Shown: piece after piece, positions 27,487 through 37,392 of the stretch
Position numbering within the stretch: position 1 is the first letter of the stretch
How the letters are laid out: every line of letters begins with the position of its first letter
Origin: a virus
Virus record (IMG/VR): IMGVR_UViG_3300024999_000154
Coordinates: 1-48,565 of that record
Length of the DNA stretch: 48,565 bases
Strand: one strand, 5' to 3'
Translations under genes and position numbers: made by a program
Notes under the pieces: generated by a model
The model's input: the letters and a program-made list of their open reading frames with translations, nothing else
The model's database searches: none
What the model was told of the DNA's origin: nothing

Positions 27487-29117
27487 TCAAAGGCAACTCT
27501 CATTATAAATTCTGCATTTGTTGAATCTGTTGCATAACTTCCGTCCGTTGTCACAATAAGAGATAAGGCGTCTGTTGCTATAAAAGCTAATTCCGTTCCT
27601 GCTGACCAGTTTTTAACCAATGTGTAACCAGTTATGCCACTACCCATTACATAACTAAACCCTGTTGGAGTTCCATTCTTAGCTATTTCAATCGTCAAAC
27701 TTCCGCCAATTTTTGGTGGATTTACATACATCCCTAACGCAGTAACAACCCCTGACTTACCAAACATTACTTGACTTCTTCCACTTCCGTTAAAAATAGG
27801 ATTTGTATTCAAATTAACCGTTAAGTTTGCCAAAGTAAAATATATTGTTTGAGTGGATGGTCTGTAAATACTTGGCAAATTAGTTGCATCAATAAAATGG
27901 GTATTACCGTTATTTCTTACAGTAAATTTACCACCGTTATATTTTGATGGTGAATAAAATTGAGCGTACAGTATGGTGTTATTAGAAACAATTGATTCAG
28001 CATAACCTGTTGCGATTTGATACAAATCTAATACAGGTGGGGGGCTTACTGTGCTTCTATCAGAAGCGACACCAGTTACTTTATTTGTTTGTTTATGCCT
28101 CATATGGGTATTTTGTGAAAATATATTACCCCATGAAGATTGTGGAACATCTGATTTCATTTTTATATCTGAATAACCGTCACCCCAATTGTCACATTCA
28201 TCAAACACGTTATTTGTAACAATACACATTGTCATGCTATTAACAGAAATACCACCTGCTTTTTGCGTCCAAAAATTGTTGTTGGCAATGATACACTTAT
28301 CGAGTGTTGTTGCGGAAATCCCCCATTTTGTATCAATCGTATAATAACTACCATCAAAAAAGTTATTTAAGATTTTCAAACCTCTAATGGAAGTTGTTGT
28401 TAAAATTGCACCATATGTTTTACCACCGACTATCTGATTATGGCTTATAACCGTATTACCTGTATATGAAACATCAACAGCACAATCCCTACCATTACCC
28501 CACAATTCATTTTGCGTGATATACGAGTCTGTTGCTTCACATTTTAATACTGCAGATACAAACCTAGAATTAGTAATTTTTGCGACAAACAAACTACCAC
28601 CATACCCATTAGCCCTAACAATTGCAAGCCCATGTTTTGCACCTGCAGTAGAAGCTGTTCCCCCGTCATTGTCACCGATTACACAATTATCAATAGTTAA
28701 ATAATTGGTGTTTTGAAAACATACCGTCCATACTGTTCTCTCATTAATCGAAACAATAGCTATATTTCTAATCTCTATATTATTATTTGGAGTAGAAGTC
28801 CCGTAATTGGAATTAGCTAACAATGGTTTGTCAAGCATCAACCCGTTATCTTTTATGGCTGTGTATTCCTTCGTTGCACCCATAAGGACAACCGCTGTTG
28901 GGACTTTTATTGTGTCTGATATAATGTAAGTTCCAGAAGGGAAAAACAAAGTACCTTTCTTAACCGCTAGACTGTCAATAGCATTTTGGATTGATATAGT
29001 ATCGTCAGTTACCCCGTCCCCTTTAGCACCAAATGATTTTACTGTCGGATGATCAGCCAACTCCGACGTATGGATATCGACTAATTCCTGTAAGATTTTA
29101 ATTTTTGGTTTTCCCAT
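27483..29117 (-). CDS. Pectate-lyase-superfamily tailspike (receptor-binding cassette)
   Basis: 544 residues. VKSFGAKGDGVTDDTISIQNAIDSL and FFPSGTYIISDTIKVP at the N-terminus match the pectate lyase superfamily domain (right-handed beta-helix) of tailspikes. The middle has the N-N/asparagine-rich rungs of a beta-helix (NNIEIRNIAIVS, NYLTIDNCVIGDN, CIIANNNFW, CIVTNNVFDE). The last 150 residues are a beta-rich tip. The first 30 residues are short and probably attach to the tail. AGGAGG lies before ATG and R2 is directly upstream. Flanking repeats imply the gene can be exchanged. Confidence 0.88.
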   Translation of the reverse strand: MGKPKIKILQELVDIHTSELADHPTVKSFGAKGDGVTDDTISIQNAIDSLAVKKGTLFFPSGTYIISDTIKVPTAVVLMGATKEYTAIKDNGLMLDKPLLANSNYGTSTPNNNIEIRNIAIVSINERTVWTVCFQNTNYLTIDNCVIGDNDGGTASTAGAKHGLAIVRANGYGGSLFVAKITNSRFVSAVLKCEATDSYITQNELWGNGRDCAVDVSYTGNTVISHNQIVGGKTYGAILTTTSIRGLKILNNFFDGSYYTIDTKWGISATTLDKCIIANNNFWTQKAGGISVNSMTMCIVTNNVFDECDNWGDGYSDIKMKSDVPQSSWGNIFSQNTHMRHKQTNKVTGVASDRSTVSPPPVLDLYQIATGYAESIVSNNTILYAQFYSPSKYNGGKFTVRNNGNTHFIDATNLPSIYRPSTQTIYFTLANLTVNLNTNPIFNGSGRSQVMFGKSGVVTALGMYVNPPKIGGSLTIEIAKNGTPTGFSYVMGSGITGYTLVKNWSAGTELAFIATDALSLIVTTDGSYATDSTNAEFIMRVAFD

Positions 29118-29130
29118 TGATTAACCTCCT

Positions 29131-29163
29131 TTTATTTCGGATAATGCGTCTACTGCGTAATAA
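29131..29163. repeat. 33-bp direct repeat R2, candidate recombination site
   Basis: 30 of 33 bases identical to R1, same orientation, 1,677 bp apart. Spacer TCTACTG differs from R1 by one base. It sits between the stop of the fibre gene and the ribosome binding site of the tailspike. Confidence 0.75.
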
Positions 29164-29191
29164 AGTTTCCCTTAATTGAGTAAGCTCCTAA

Positions 29192-32100
29192 TTATAAATA
29201 AGATATATTATCTAACATTTTTATAAATTTAGCTGCAATTTCATTGTTTCCATAATTGTCTAAATAAGTAAACTTTCTGATATAAACATTACTTGGACCA
29301 CCGGCATAAAAGGAAGTACCAGTAATATAATATTCGTTATTATACTTAACCACACTCGGATATACACATAGTATTGAACCTTGCATAATAATTTTACTTT
29401 GCGAAATATCGCCCGTATCTATTCTTGACACATTGGTTCTTTGCCGTGAATCCATAGTATTAAATAAATACAGTTTATCATTTTCAACCAACCATGACGC
29501 TCTTGCCATTGCATCAGGAATGAAAATTTCTTGAGTTATAGATTTATTGATCATATTGATTTTAGCAATAAGTATTTTATATCCGCTTGATTGTCTTAAT
29601 GCATAGTATAAATAATCGCCTAATACAGCACATGCACCCTCTAACATTGCATTCGATTCTGCAAATGACGGGTTTAACCATAGTTCATAATTTACCATAT
29701 CCGTTGATGAGAAAATAAGGCTGTTTGGTATATAATTTGATATACCTAGTCCAGAATAAAAAACATTATCCTTTTTTGCAATCTGTGCATTCATAGAAAT
29801 AAAATATGCAGTTGATTGTAATGATACTATATTGGAATTTATATAATCTGTTGTGAAATCATATAATGTACCACTGTTACTAATTTTACATATGCCAATA
29901 CTACCTAATGATGCAGTAGAAATAGTAAAATCCCTATACAACATATACCATGTATTCCCCAACTTTGCTGAAAATAAAATACGCAAAGTATCACTGTCTA
30001 CAAATACAGAATTAGGAACTCCACATCCACTCGCTATTGGTGTCCCATCTACTGTATCTCCGTACTGCGCTGCGGTATGTGTTGTATAATTACTGCTTGT
30101 AATATCGCTTGTATCTATTATTGACAATTTAACATACGCATTTGTACTGAACGGATTATCACCATTACTGGTTGTATTCGCACAAGTAACAATATATGCT
30201 ACACCATTTGTATCAATATTTAATGAGGAATCATGTGAAAAATAATCTTGTGTTTTATCTCTATAATCCCATAAATCTTGGTCAAATTTAAGACTATTTG
30301 CATACAATCTCATTATATCTAACACATTGAAATCATGAGTAAATGTTATGCCAGTTTTATAGGATGAGAAATATGAAGTATTGTCTGCTTTAGTTAAATT
30401 TAGTGTATAACTGAAATCCATATAGGAAATATCAGTCCCTAAAAGTAACGATTTTCTATTGGTTGAAATACCAACAATAATATACTCTGCGTTATCTGGA
30501 ATCGGTAAATTTCGATATGTGGTAACATTTACTGGCTCGTTATAGTTACTAGCATTATATCCATATATTCCACTTAAAAATGTTTTAGATTTATCGTAGA
30601 AAAGAACACCTATATTTCCCGCAAGCCAACATTTTATATGCAAATAACTATTGCTTAAATGCCCTGATATAGAAATATATTGCGTTAAACTATAAGCTAG
30701 GTCTTCAGATACAATACCATTTGACGCATCAATGTATTTCCCATCCGTAAACATATCACTTGTAAATTTAATAGATTTCAGAACACATTTTTTCACAGTA
30801 TCATCATCAATAACTGTACCATATCCTTCTTGAACAATATTTACAGATGGTAATGAAGCAGTATCAGTACCACCCCTAAAATTATCAACATCATCCGGAA
30901 CATTTATTGCTAATCCGCCTGTCTCCATTTGGCTCCAATTCTCAATTACAGAAGAAACAGTATCCCCTTTACACCACATTGCTCTGTAGATACTACTGGA
31001 GCCAATTTTAGTCCCTCTATCAAAAGATAAAATTCTTCCACTTTTTACTGGAAACTTAACAACGCTAATGCCATCTGCATCAATATATACCACATTACCA
31101 CTAACATCTGTGCCCAAGCGTTTATTGGATACTGTTTCATAGGATACAGTTGGATAATAATCCGGTAATGCATCATTGGTTTCGTTTATTTCTCCTTGTA
31201 ATGTTCCAACCTGCCCTCTTATCGCCTCCCCTGCACTTGCATAAGTTACTCCATCAGCACCAACATGGGCGTCAATTAATTCGGCTGTTCCACTTGCAAC
31301 GCCATAAACTAGCAATACATAATCTCCGGCTACGGGGATGTACCCTGTCGCTAATGGCGTAACGCTTGCTAAGTTTATTTGTCCCGCAGTTGCTCCGCTT
31401 GCCACTACTAATAATGCCCCAGTTATTCCAGCAGTAGATTTTTGATAAAAAGAAACATTAGGCGCGGCCACCAAAAGGTCAATTCTTGATTTCTGAGTAT
31501 CTAGGTCTGTTTGCGGTGCTTTCGAAGCTAACTCTGACGCAGTTTCAGCCTGATACGACGAAAATCGTTCTTTAATGTTACCACTCACATTCGATAATTC
31601 AATATCGCTAACTCCACCAGCTTGTATTTGTGAGCCAGCGATCGCTCCAGAGGTAGAGTCAACGATGGTTTTGTGTACCCTGAATACAACTATATCATCA
31701 ACATCGAGCGTCCAACCTATCAAATTAACACCTAAACCGTTTTCATTCTCGGTATACTCCATGTCCTTGGTTAAAAACTCACCATTATAAATAACATCAA
31801 AATAGTCGGAATCAGGATTATATGATGGTAAATTTATGGGCACAAACGACTCATTTCCAACGCCAACGTATGTCGAGGGCATTATGGCATCCCGGCCAAG
31901 ACTTAACGTACTAGCTACATTATCCACGGCGGTTTGTATTACCTCGAATCGTTCTTCGCGTAAGTCTTCGGACACATCCCTTATTTCTTCTGCCGCATTA
32001 AACACAGAGACTCTAGAAGCTTCACTAGCGTTAAAAGTTATAGTCCTATCGTTCTGACTTGTTAAGAAAGTGTTAGCTCTGACGGCTTCATTGATGGTAA

Positions 32101-32668
32101 AAGTGCTTACCCGTCCGTCCTCAGCCGTTATTCTGGAAGCTTCGCCAGCTTCTCTCAATCCTTCTGCCGCATTAAACACAGAGACTCTAGAAGCTTCACT
32201 AGCGTTAAAAGTTATAGTCCTATCGTTCTGACTTGTTAAGAAAGTGTTTTGCCACCCCTCCAACGCACCAACAATACTGGATATATACTTAATGCTTAAT
32301 AATCCAATGCTAGCATCCACGTAAAAGATAAATGTCGTAGACGATAAAACGTTAACTCCCTCGGTGAAGACTATCTCGGCTTCAACTTTACCGTCTACGG
32401 CTAGCGTAGCAGCTTTCAATACGCATTCAAACTTACCTGTTAGCGCATCCAAGATGGTTACGCCTGTTGTATTATCTTGGGATACAACCGCATTATCCGA
32501 ACGTAGAAAATTGAATTGTAGAGTTTGACCGGTTATGTTTACAGGTAATCCCTCGTCAACCAAAGTTATCTCCAAAACAGAAGTACCAGCATTGCCTTGT
32601 TTAAACAACGTGTTATTGGTAATCATTTTACTTTTTAAATCAATCGTAAGTTTGTATCGATTTTCCAA
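29192..32668 (-). CDS. Large tail fibre with BppU-like N-terminal domain
   Basis: 1,158 residues from TTG, seven bases after GGGAGG. Residues 1-140 match the BppU (DUF2479) baseplate upper protein domain (ITLVDEGLPVNITGQTLQFNFLR...SSTTFIFYV). Next comes a duplicated helical stretch (about 141-260), then two small beta domains. The C-terminal half (about 770-1158) has repeated aromatic strands (NTWYMLYRDF, NKLYLFNTMD-like, NNEYYITGTSF) suggestive of a beta-propeller host-binding head. It anchors to the baseplate and binds the host surface. Its C-terminal head is immediately followed by the exchangeable tailspike. Confidence 0.85.
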   Translation of the reverse strand: MENRYKLTIDLKSKMITNNTLFKQGNAGTSVLEITLVDEGLPVNITGQTLQFNFLRSDNAVVSQDNTTGVTILDALTGKFECVLKAATLAVDGKVEAEIVFTEGVNVLSSTTFIFYVDASIGLLSIKYISSIVGALEGWQNTFLTSQNDRTITFNASEASRVSVFNAAEGLREAGEASRITAEDGRVSTFTINEAVRANTFLTSQNDRTITFNASEASRVSVFNAAEEIRDVSEDLREERFEVIQTAVDNVASTLSLGRDAIMPSTYVGVGNESFVPINLPSYNPDSDYFDVIYNGEFLTKDMEYTENENGLGVNLIGWTLDVDDIVVFRVHKTIVDSTSGAIAGSQIQAGGVSDIELSNVSGNIKERFSSYQAETASELASKAPQTDLDTQKSRIDLLVAAPNVSFYQKSTAGITGALLVVASGATAGQINLASVTPLATGYIPVAGDYVLLVYGVASGTAELIDAHVGADGVTYASAGEAIRGQVGTLQGEINETNDALPDYYPTVSYETVSNKRLGTDVSGNVVYIDADGISVVKFPVKSGRILSFDRGTKIGSSSIYRAMWCKGDTVSSVIENWSQMETGGLAINVPDDVDNFRGGTDTASLPSVNIVQEGYGTVIDDDTVKKCVLKSIKFTSDMFTDGKYIDASNGIVSEDLAYSLTQYISISGHLSNSYLHIKCWLAGNIGVLFYDKSKTFLSGIYGYNASNYNEPVNVTTYRNLPIPDNAEYIIVGISTNRKSLLLGTDISYMDFSYTLNLTKADNTSYFSSYKTGITFTHDFNVLDIMRLYANSLKFDQDLWDYRDKTQDYFSHDSSLNIDTNGVAYIVTCANTTSNGDNPFSTNAYVKLSIIDTSDITSSNYTTHTAAQYGDTVDGTPIASGCGVPNSVFVDSDTLRILFSAKLGNTWYMLYRDFTISTASLGSIGICKISNSGTLYDFTTDYINSNIVSLQSTAYFISMNAQIAKKDNVFYSGLGISNYIPNSLIFSSTDMVNYELWLNPSFAESNAMLEGACAVLGDYLYYALRQSSGYKILIAKINMINKSITQEIFIPDAMARASWLVENDKLYLFNTMDSRQRTNVSRIDTGDISQSKIIMQGSILCVYPSVVKYNNEYYITGTSFYAGGPSNVYIRKFTYLDNYGNNEIAAKFIKMLDNISYL
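31987..32074 (-). repeat. 88-bp exact direct repeat, copy 1
   Basis: Identical to 32161-32248, offset 174 bp (58 codons) within the fibre gene. In-frame duplication of a helical segment. Confidence 0.93.
32161..32248 (-). repeat. 88-bp exact direct repeat, copy 2
   Basis: Exact copy of 31987-32074. Lack of any substitution points to a recent event or to gene conversion. Confidence 0.93.
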
Positions 32669-32697
32669 ATTGACACCTCCCGATATTTAATAACAAA

Positions 32698-33252
32698 CTA
32701 CCACACAAATTCTTTAACCTGTGTGGTAGTTTGTGCAGCCATGATTTGATCTCTCATTTCGTAATAACGAGCCATTTTTGTATCAATATGTGATTTAGAC
32801 TCCGCATAAAGAATAATAAATTGTTCTCTCGTGTGGAGTATCACTCCGGCATCCTTCGTAGTCCAATTTAAAGATAAAACGGCTGGATTTAAAAGTAAAG
32901 AGTTCATTTCTCGATTAAAGTTGGTCTGCCATTCTTCGTTAAACTTGTATGCATGCTCAACACCTGTACAGGAAGAATAAAACCCATTAAGGATGTCGAG
33001 ATTACAGGCAATATCAATCTCTTCAATTTTAGATTGTTGTACGTATGGAAGATTAACGGAATCTGGAATTGGAGTATAGATCGGCTCTCCATCCACAAAC
33101 GTGTAATCGGGATAATTTTCTATGACGTGTTTATCGACGACGTCATCAAGATATAACCCGGTTAATTTTCCACGCTTAACTAGACCCGCTATTGGATACG
33201 GGGCCTCACAGGAATAGATAAACTTTCCATATTCATCGTAAAACAAATACAT
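32698..33252 (-). CDS. DUF4376-like tail protein
   Basis: 184 residues. The N-terminal part (MYLFYDEYGKFIYSCEAPYP) is typical of small tail accessory proteins. The C-terminal 110 residues read NGFYSSCTGVEHAYKFNEEWQTNFNREM, VILHTREQFIILYAESKSHI and MRDQIMAAQTTTQVKEFVW, a DUF4376-like pattern. It lies between Tal and fibre, so it may be a fibre adaptor or assembly factor. Ribosome binding site GGGGGA. Confidence 0.72.
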   Translation of the reverse strand: MYLFYDEYGKFIYSCEAPYPIAGLVKRGKLTGLYLDDVVDKHVIENYPDYTFVDGEPIYTPIPDSVNLPYVQQSKIEEIDIACNLDILNGFYSSCTGVEHAYKFNEEWQTNFNREMNSLLLNPAVLSLNWTTKDAGVILHTREQFIILYAESKSHIDTKMARYYEMRDQIMAAQTTTQVKEFVW

Positions 33253-33264
33253 AAATATCCCCCA

Positions 33265-36200
33265 TTACCAAGGCTTAATTACTAAGTCGACTCTACTGAT
33301 GTAACAAGTGCCTATGGTAGCTTTAACAGCTACATATATATCCTGACCTGGAAATATAACGAAATCTATGACCGTTCTTTGTTTTATGAACTCGGTCGAT
33401 TGGGTGGTCATATGTGGTAGGGATTGTTCATAAGGCTCCATATATACATACGGAAGACCGTTAGAACCAAATATGTCGATCTCACCCTTTCCTCCACTTG
33501 AAACTTTCCAAGTCACTTCAAGGGCCATCCAACCTAATTCTGATTCGGGACCCATGGTGTGTAGAATAGACGCCGTAGTAAGAGCGGTAAACAACGTCAT
33601 AGTCGATTGACCCATTGTTAACGCTTTATACTCGTCGGACGCCGTTGATACATATGATTTATGGTCTGGGTAATACAACGCGGTATACACTTCTTTAACT
33701 ACCGAACCGTCTTCTCCAGGTACTCCATCCGTTCCCTGGAATATTTTCCAAGAATAACTCCCATAATAAGAACTTTGAGAAGGACTAAAGTCAGTATAGG
33801 TTCCGATATATTTACCACTTGTATAATTGAATCCTGTACCGGAAGCGTCCTCAGCATACGCTATGTGTAAATATGTCGTTTGACCATCGTCGCCTTTAAT
33901 TAAACTCCAAGCATAGTCGGATGGAGTTGAGCTCTCGTCAATACTCTCTTTATTGGTAGCTATTCCTACGTATTTTTTCCCTGTAGGATTGTCACTCATG
34001 TTAGTGCCAGCAGAATCATCGGCATATCTAATCCAAGTATAGCCACTAACCCCAGGAATACCTTGATCGCCAACAACTTTAACCCATGTGTATTTTGTAT
34101 AGTCGTCCGAATCAGCCAATACGTTGTCGACGTACGTCCCCATGTATATACCAGAGGCCTCACCATTATTGGCTGTAAACGGTGTTCCACTACTATAATT
34201 AGAGTATTTAATATGGAAATACGACGCTTTAGTGTCAGCATAGGTTTTTGCTGCCGATACAATGAGTTGCCATAATGTCCCACGCTGGGCATAGTAAGTT
34301 ATAAATTTTGTATCGAATTCGACCCTAGAAACAAGGGAGGTCGATGTGGTACTCAAAATTGGAAGCGTGTTGCCAGTAAGAACCGTCACATTTAAGTACT
34401 CGTTCAAAGCGTTGTACGCGGTTGTGTAGGTTCCAGCGTCCACGCTATAGAAACCGGCTTGATTAATTAGACTTTGATAGTCAAGGACGATTGCGTCCCA
34501 TATTGGCTTTAACGATTTCGATTTCTCACTTTTTGTTATTTTTCCGTTATCTGCTATCTCGTCCAAATCAAACATGGCTTCCTCGGCCGCTATTTGGGCA
34601 TTTTCAGCCGCAAGTTGCGCTTTGGCAGCAAGCAAAGAACTGCCCATAGCTATACCCTGCGGAACACCATCTGTTATCTTTGTAAATATGTCGGCGTACG
34701 AATCCGTCGTGGCGCTACCATGAAGAACTTCTAAAGCACATCCTTGAAATAATCCAGGTATACCTATGAATGCATACGGATATTCACCAATCCCTGTATC
34801 TATTCCAGATCCACCACATCTTACAACGGCGTCCAATAATGCAGGATTCCAGCCAATCGAATCGTTAGATGTAAGTACTATAATTACGGTATCATCCCAC
34901 GAATTTAGATTTGTAGCTAATAAATTTCTTGTTGCATCATCCAAAAATGTATCGTACAATTGAGCAAAAACAATATCCAAAGTCTCCCGACTTAGTACGG
35001 TAAGCATTAAACCCCTACCGGATACACTACAAGCTGTAATTTTCTTTTTGTTTAGTTTAATGTAGCGACTTCCACTCTTTGCCCCAGTTCCTCTAATAGA
35101 TAGTTCTCCATCTATTGCAAATTCTGGGGTTTTTAAAGTTATGGCGTTATTTAAAGTTAATTTGGTACTCATTACCAACTTGAATTTATCAAGTAATGCG
35201 AGTTTATCGACGGTCTTCATCTTTTTAGGGTAACTATCCAGCGACAAGTCAACCCATTTGTTTAACTCGACTTGTAGTCCCGTTGTTCCAGTTAGTGAAT
35301 CTTGATAATTCGTTACAAGTTCGGGGGAGACCGACATATCCTCAGCGATGGCTATTATGTCGGCGCTTTCGGCTAATATTGTAGCAAAAGAGGCCTTAAG
35401 CGAAACTGATTCTTGATAATCGAGGAACCCGTTTTTAGCGAACATCGTTATATCTGTTTGCATACTTACAATAGCAACGCCTAATTCAAAAGCTTGTTGG
35501 TCCGCATAGGTTAATAGATTATCAATCTTTATACGCGTCATAACGTCGTTCAAGGCCGTCTTAGTTGTTTCAACGCGTTTAAGTTTACTATTTAGGGTTT
35601 TACCCTTATATACAGAAATGACGATAGGATAACTTGGTTGCCCTATCCAATCGTTCATCGCAGATAACGCGTCCGCCATAGAACTTTTAAACGCATTTTC
35701 AGTTGTCGTTAGACTGGTTAAATCGGAACTTGGGTCGTCTAATAATAATTTCAATCCATCAGCAATCGTAATTATATCGTTTGACTCTGTTTCGACAGCT
35801 ACAAATAAAGCATTTAAAGTGACCGATTCTGTTTGCTGAATCGCGCCATTTTCGATATAAATATTAGCCTGAGTTTGAAACGCGCTTAATGCGGTATTTA
35901 ACTCTGCTACTTGATTCTCAACATATCTCTTTCCGTCATCTTGTCGATATTTACTGATTGCATCATTGAGTAGTGACTTGGTATTTTGGACATTCTTGAA
36001 CATAGTGTTAATTGCAACGATATCCTCTGGTAGGACCGGTATTGGATATTTAACTTGATCGATCCATTTACTTCTCAATTCTGTATCAAGAGCCGTCAAC
36101 GCACTAGAATAAGCTTCTTTTTCGGTGATAATTTCTAGAGTTCCAGCGATACGAACAATATCTTCCGACTCAGCTTTAAGTTGCTCAAGATCGAGTTTTA

Positions 36201-37392
36201 ACGCTCTAGCCTCGGTTAGCGTTATCCAGCCATCAGATGAGAATTTATCCACATCAGTAATCAGTTCAAATAACTCGGTATCTAATTCCTGAATCTGGAG
36301 ATCTAGATAATTTGTAGCCTTAACCAGATCCTGTTTTACAGTTTTTATGGCATCGGCTACGCTTTTGGCTATATTGGATTTAAAATTTCCTAATTCAATT
36401 TTTTCAATTCTGTCAGTTAAACAGTTCTTTGTTATTTTTATAACTTTTGCTTTAAGGTTGATGTTCATTCTCAAATGTTTTATAGTGACTATATCTCCGA
36501 GTTCGACAGTTTCTAATATTGAATAATTTTTATACTCCTCAGTCTTAGATAACTCAATCAAGTCAATTTTGTAATTAAACGTTGGTATATCGATCTTAGA
36601 ATCGATCAAGAAATTAGTTGCAGCGAGTCTCAATTGCACAATCGCCATTTCTTCAGTAATCAACAGACTTTCGTCCATACCAATATCACTAAAATCCAGG
36701 GTTTTAATAACGGGATTTGGATAGTTGTCGATATATGGACTATCGATGTATTTCTCAGGTAGCAACAGTTCATTATTACCAATTGGCATCAGCCGCGTAC
36801 AGAGGCCCTCTGTGGTGAGTGTTTCTTCGATACCTTGTATGTTCTTCCCATAAGCGATTAGGACACCTCTATCAAGCCCTCTGGTCTCTAAGAGCTTAAC
36901 TGAGTAGTTATCCATAACGAGTTCGCCACCCCATGTGGCTATAATCCCTTCATAACCGAGAATCGCCTCGACAGGATTCATACGAGTAATCGTTTTAGTA
37001 TTGACCCCTGCGATATCACTAGTGGCCTCAAAACTATGAGTATATTGAGTTGCACCTAATACCGAAGTAAGTGCTGAGGCACCAGATGTTTCGGTCAATG
37101 TCAAACTCTCAATAAAATTTCCAAGTAGATCGTAGAAAATATGACGAGCATTAACTTTAACGTCGGTTAACGTCTTAACTTTGCGATAAATCCTAAATAA
37201 TTGGCCATCAGCTTTTATAATGTTATGTTCTAATAGATATTTCCACTTACCTCGCGCATCTAATGGATGGGTTAATTCAAGTTCGTACATGCCATTGAGA
37301 CCTTCGGTTAACGATGCAGAAATAGTTTCAGACAATACAACCAAACCGTTATTATTAAAGTCTGCGCATTTACTACCATACACGTTAATCAT
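33265..37392 (-). CDS. Tail-associated protein (Tal) with helical repeats and ILEI-like domain
   Basis: 1,375 residues; start ATG overlaps the Dit stop (TAATG). Residues 1-350 match the phage minor structural protein/endopeptidase-tail N-domain (MYELELTHPLDARGKW). Next are three tandem helical modules of about 140 residues, each with the pattern ESxxIxxIA...W...YPI. An ILEI/PANDER-like domain follows (GSRYIKLNKKKITACSVSGRGLML...IIVLTSNDSIGWN...YAFIGIPG). Three small GxxG-linked beta modules (YTWIRYADDSAGTNMSD) and a beta-sandwich tip complete the chain. No peptidase catalytic residues could be identified. Confidence 0.85.
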   Translation of the reverse strand: MINVYGSKCADFNNNGLVVLSETISASLTEGLNGMYELELTHPLDARGKWKYLLEHNIIKADGQLFRIYRKVKTLTDVKVNARHIFYDLLGNFIESLTLTETSGASALTSVLGATQYTHSFEATSDIAGVNTKTITRMNPVEAILGYEGIIATWGGELVMDNYSVKLLETRGLDRGVLIAYGKNIQGIEETLTTEGLCTRLMPIGNNELLLPEKYIDSPYIDNYPNPVIKTLDFSDIGMDESLLITEEMAIVQLRLAATNFLIDSKIDIPTFNYKIDLIELSKTEEYKNYSILETVELGDIVTIKHLRMNINLKAKVIKITKNCLTDRIEKIELGNFKSNIAKSVADAIKTVKQDLVKATNYLDLQIQELDTELFELITDVDKFSSDGWITLTEARALKLDLEQLKAESEDIVRIAGTLEIITEKEAYSSALTALDTELRSKWIDQVKYPIPVLPEDIVAINTMFKNVQNTKSLLNDAISKYRQDDGKRYVENQVAELNTALSAFQTQANIYIENGAIQQTESVTLNALFVAVETESNDIITIADGLKLLLDDPSSDLTSLTTTENAFKSSMADALSAMNDWIGQPSYPIVISVYKGKTLNSKLKRVETTKTALNDVMTRIKIDNLLTYADQQAFELGVAIVSMQTDITMFAKNGFLDYQESVSLKASFATILAESADIIAIAEDMSVSPELVTNYQDSLTGTTGLQVELNKWVDLSLDSYPKKMKTVDKLALLDKFKLVMSTKLTLNNAITLKTPEFAIDGELSIRGTGAKSGSRYIKLNKKKITACSVSGRGLMLTVLSRETLDIVFAQLYDTFLDDATRNLLATNLNSWDDTVIIVLTSNDSIGWNPALLDAVVRCGGSGIDTGIGEYPYAFIGIPGLFQGCALEVLHGSATTDSYADIFTKITDGVPQGIAMGSSLLAAKAQLAAENAQIAAEEAMFDLDEIADNGKITKSEKSKSLKPIWDAIVLDYQSLINQAGFYSVDAGTYTTAYNALNEYLNVTVLTGNTLPILSTTSTSLVSRVEFDTKFITYYAQRGTLWQLIVSAAKTYADTKASYFHIKYSNYSSGTPFTANNGEASGIYMGTYVDNVLADSDDYTKYTWVKVVGDQGIPGVSGYTWIRYADDSAGTNMSDNPTGKKYVGIATNKESIDESSTPSDYAWSLIKGDDGQTTYLHIAYAEDASGTGFNYTSGKYIGTYTDFSPSQSSYYGSYSWKIFQGTDGVPGEDGSVVKEVYTALYYPDHKSYVSTASDEYKALTMGQSTMTLFTALTTASILHTMGPESELGWMALEVTWKVSSGGKGEIDIFGSNGLPYVYMEPYEQSLPHMTTQSTEFIKQRTVIDFVIFPGQDIYVAVKATIGTCYISRVDLVIKPW

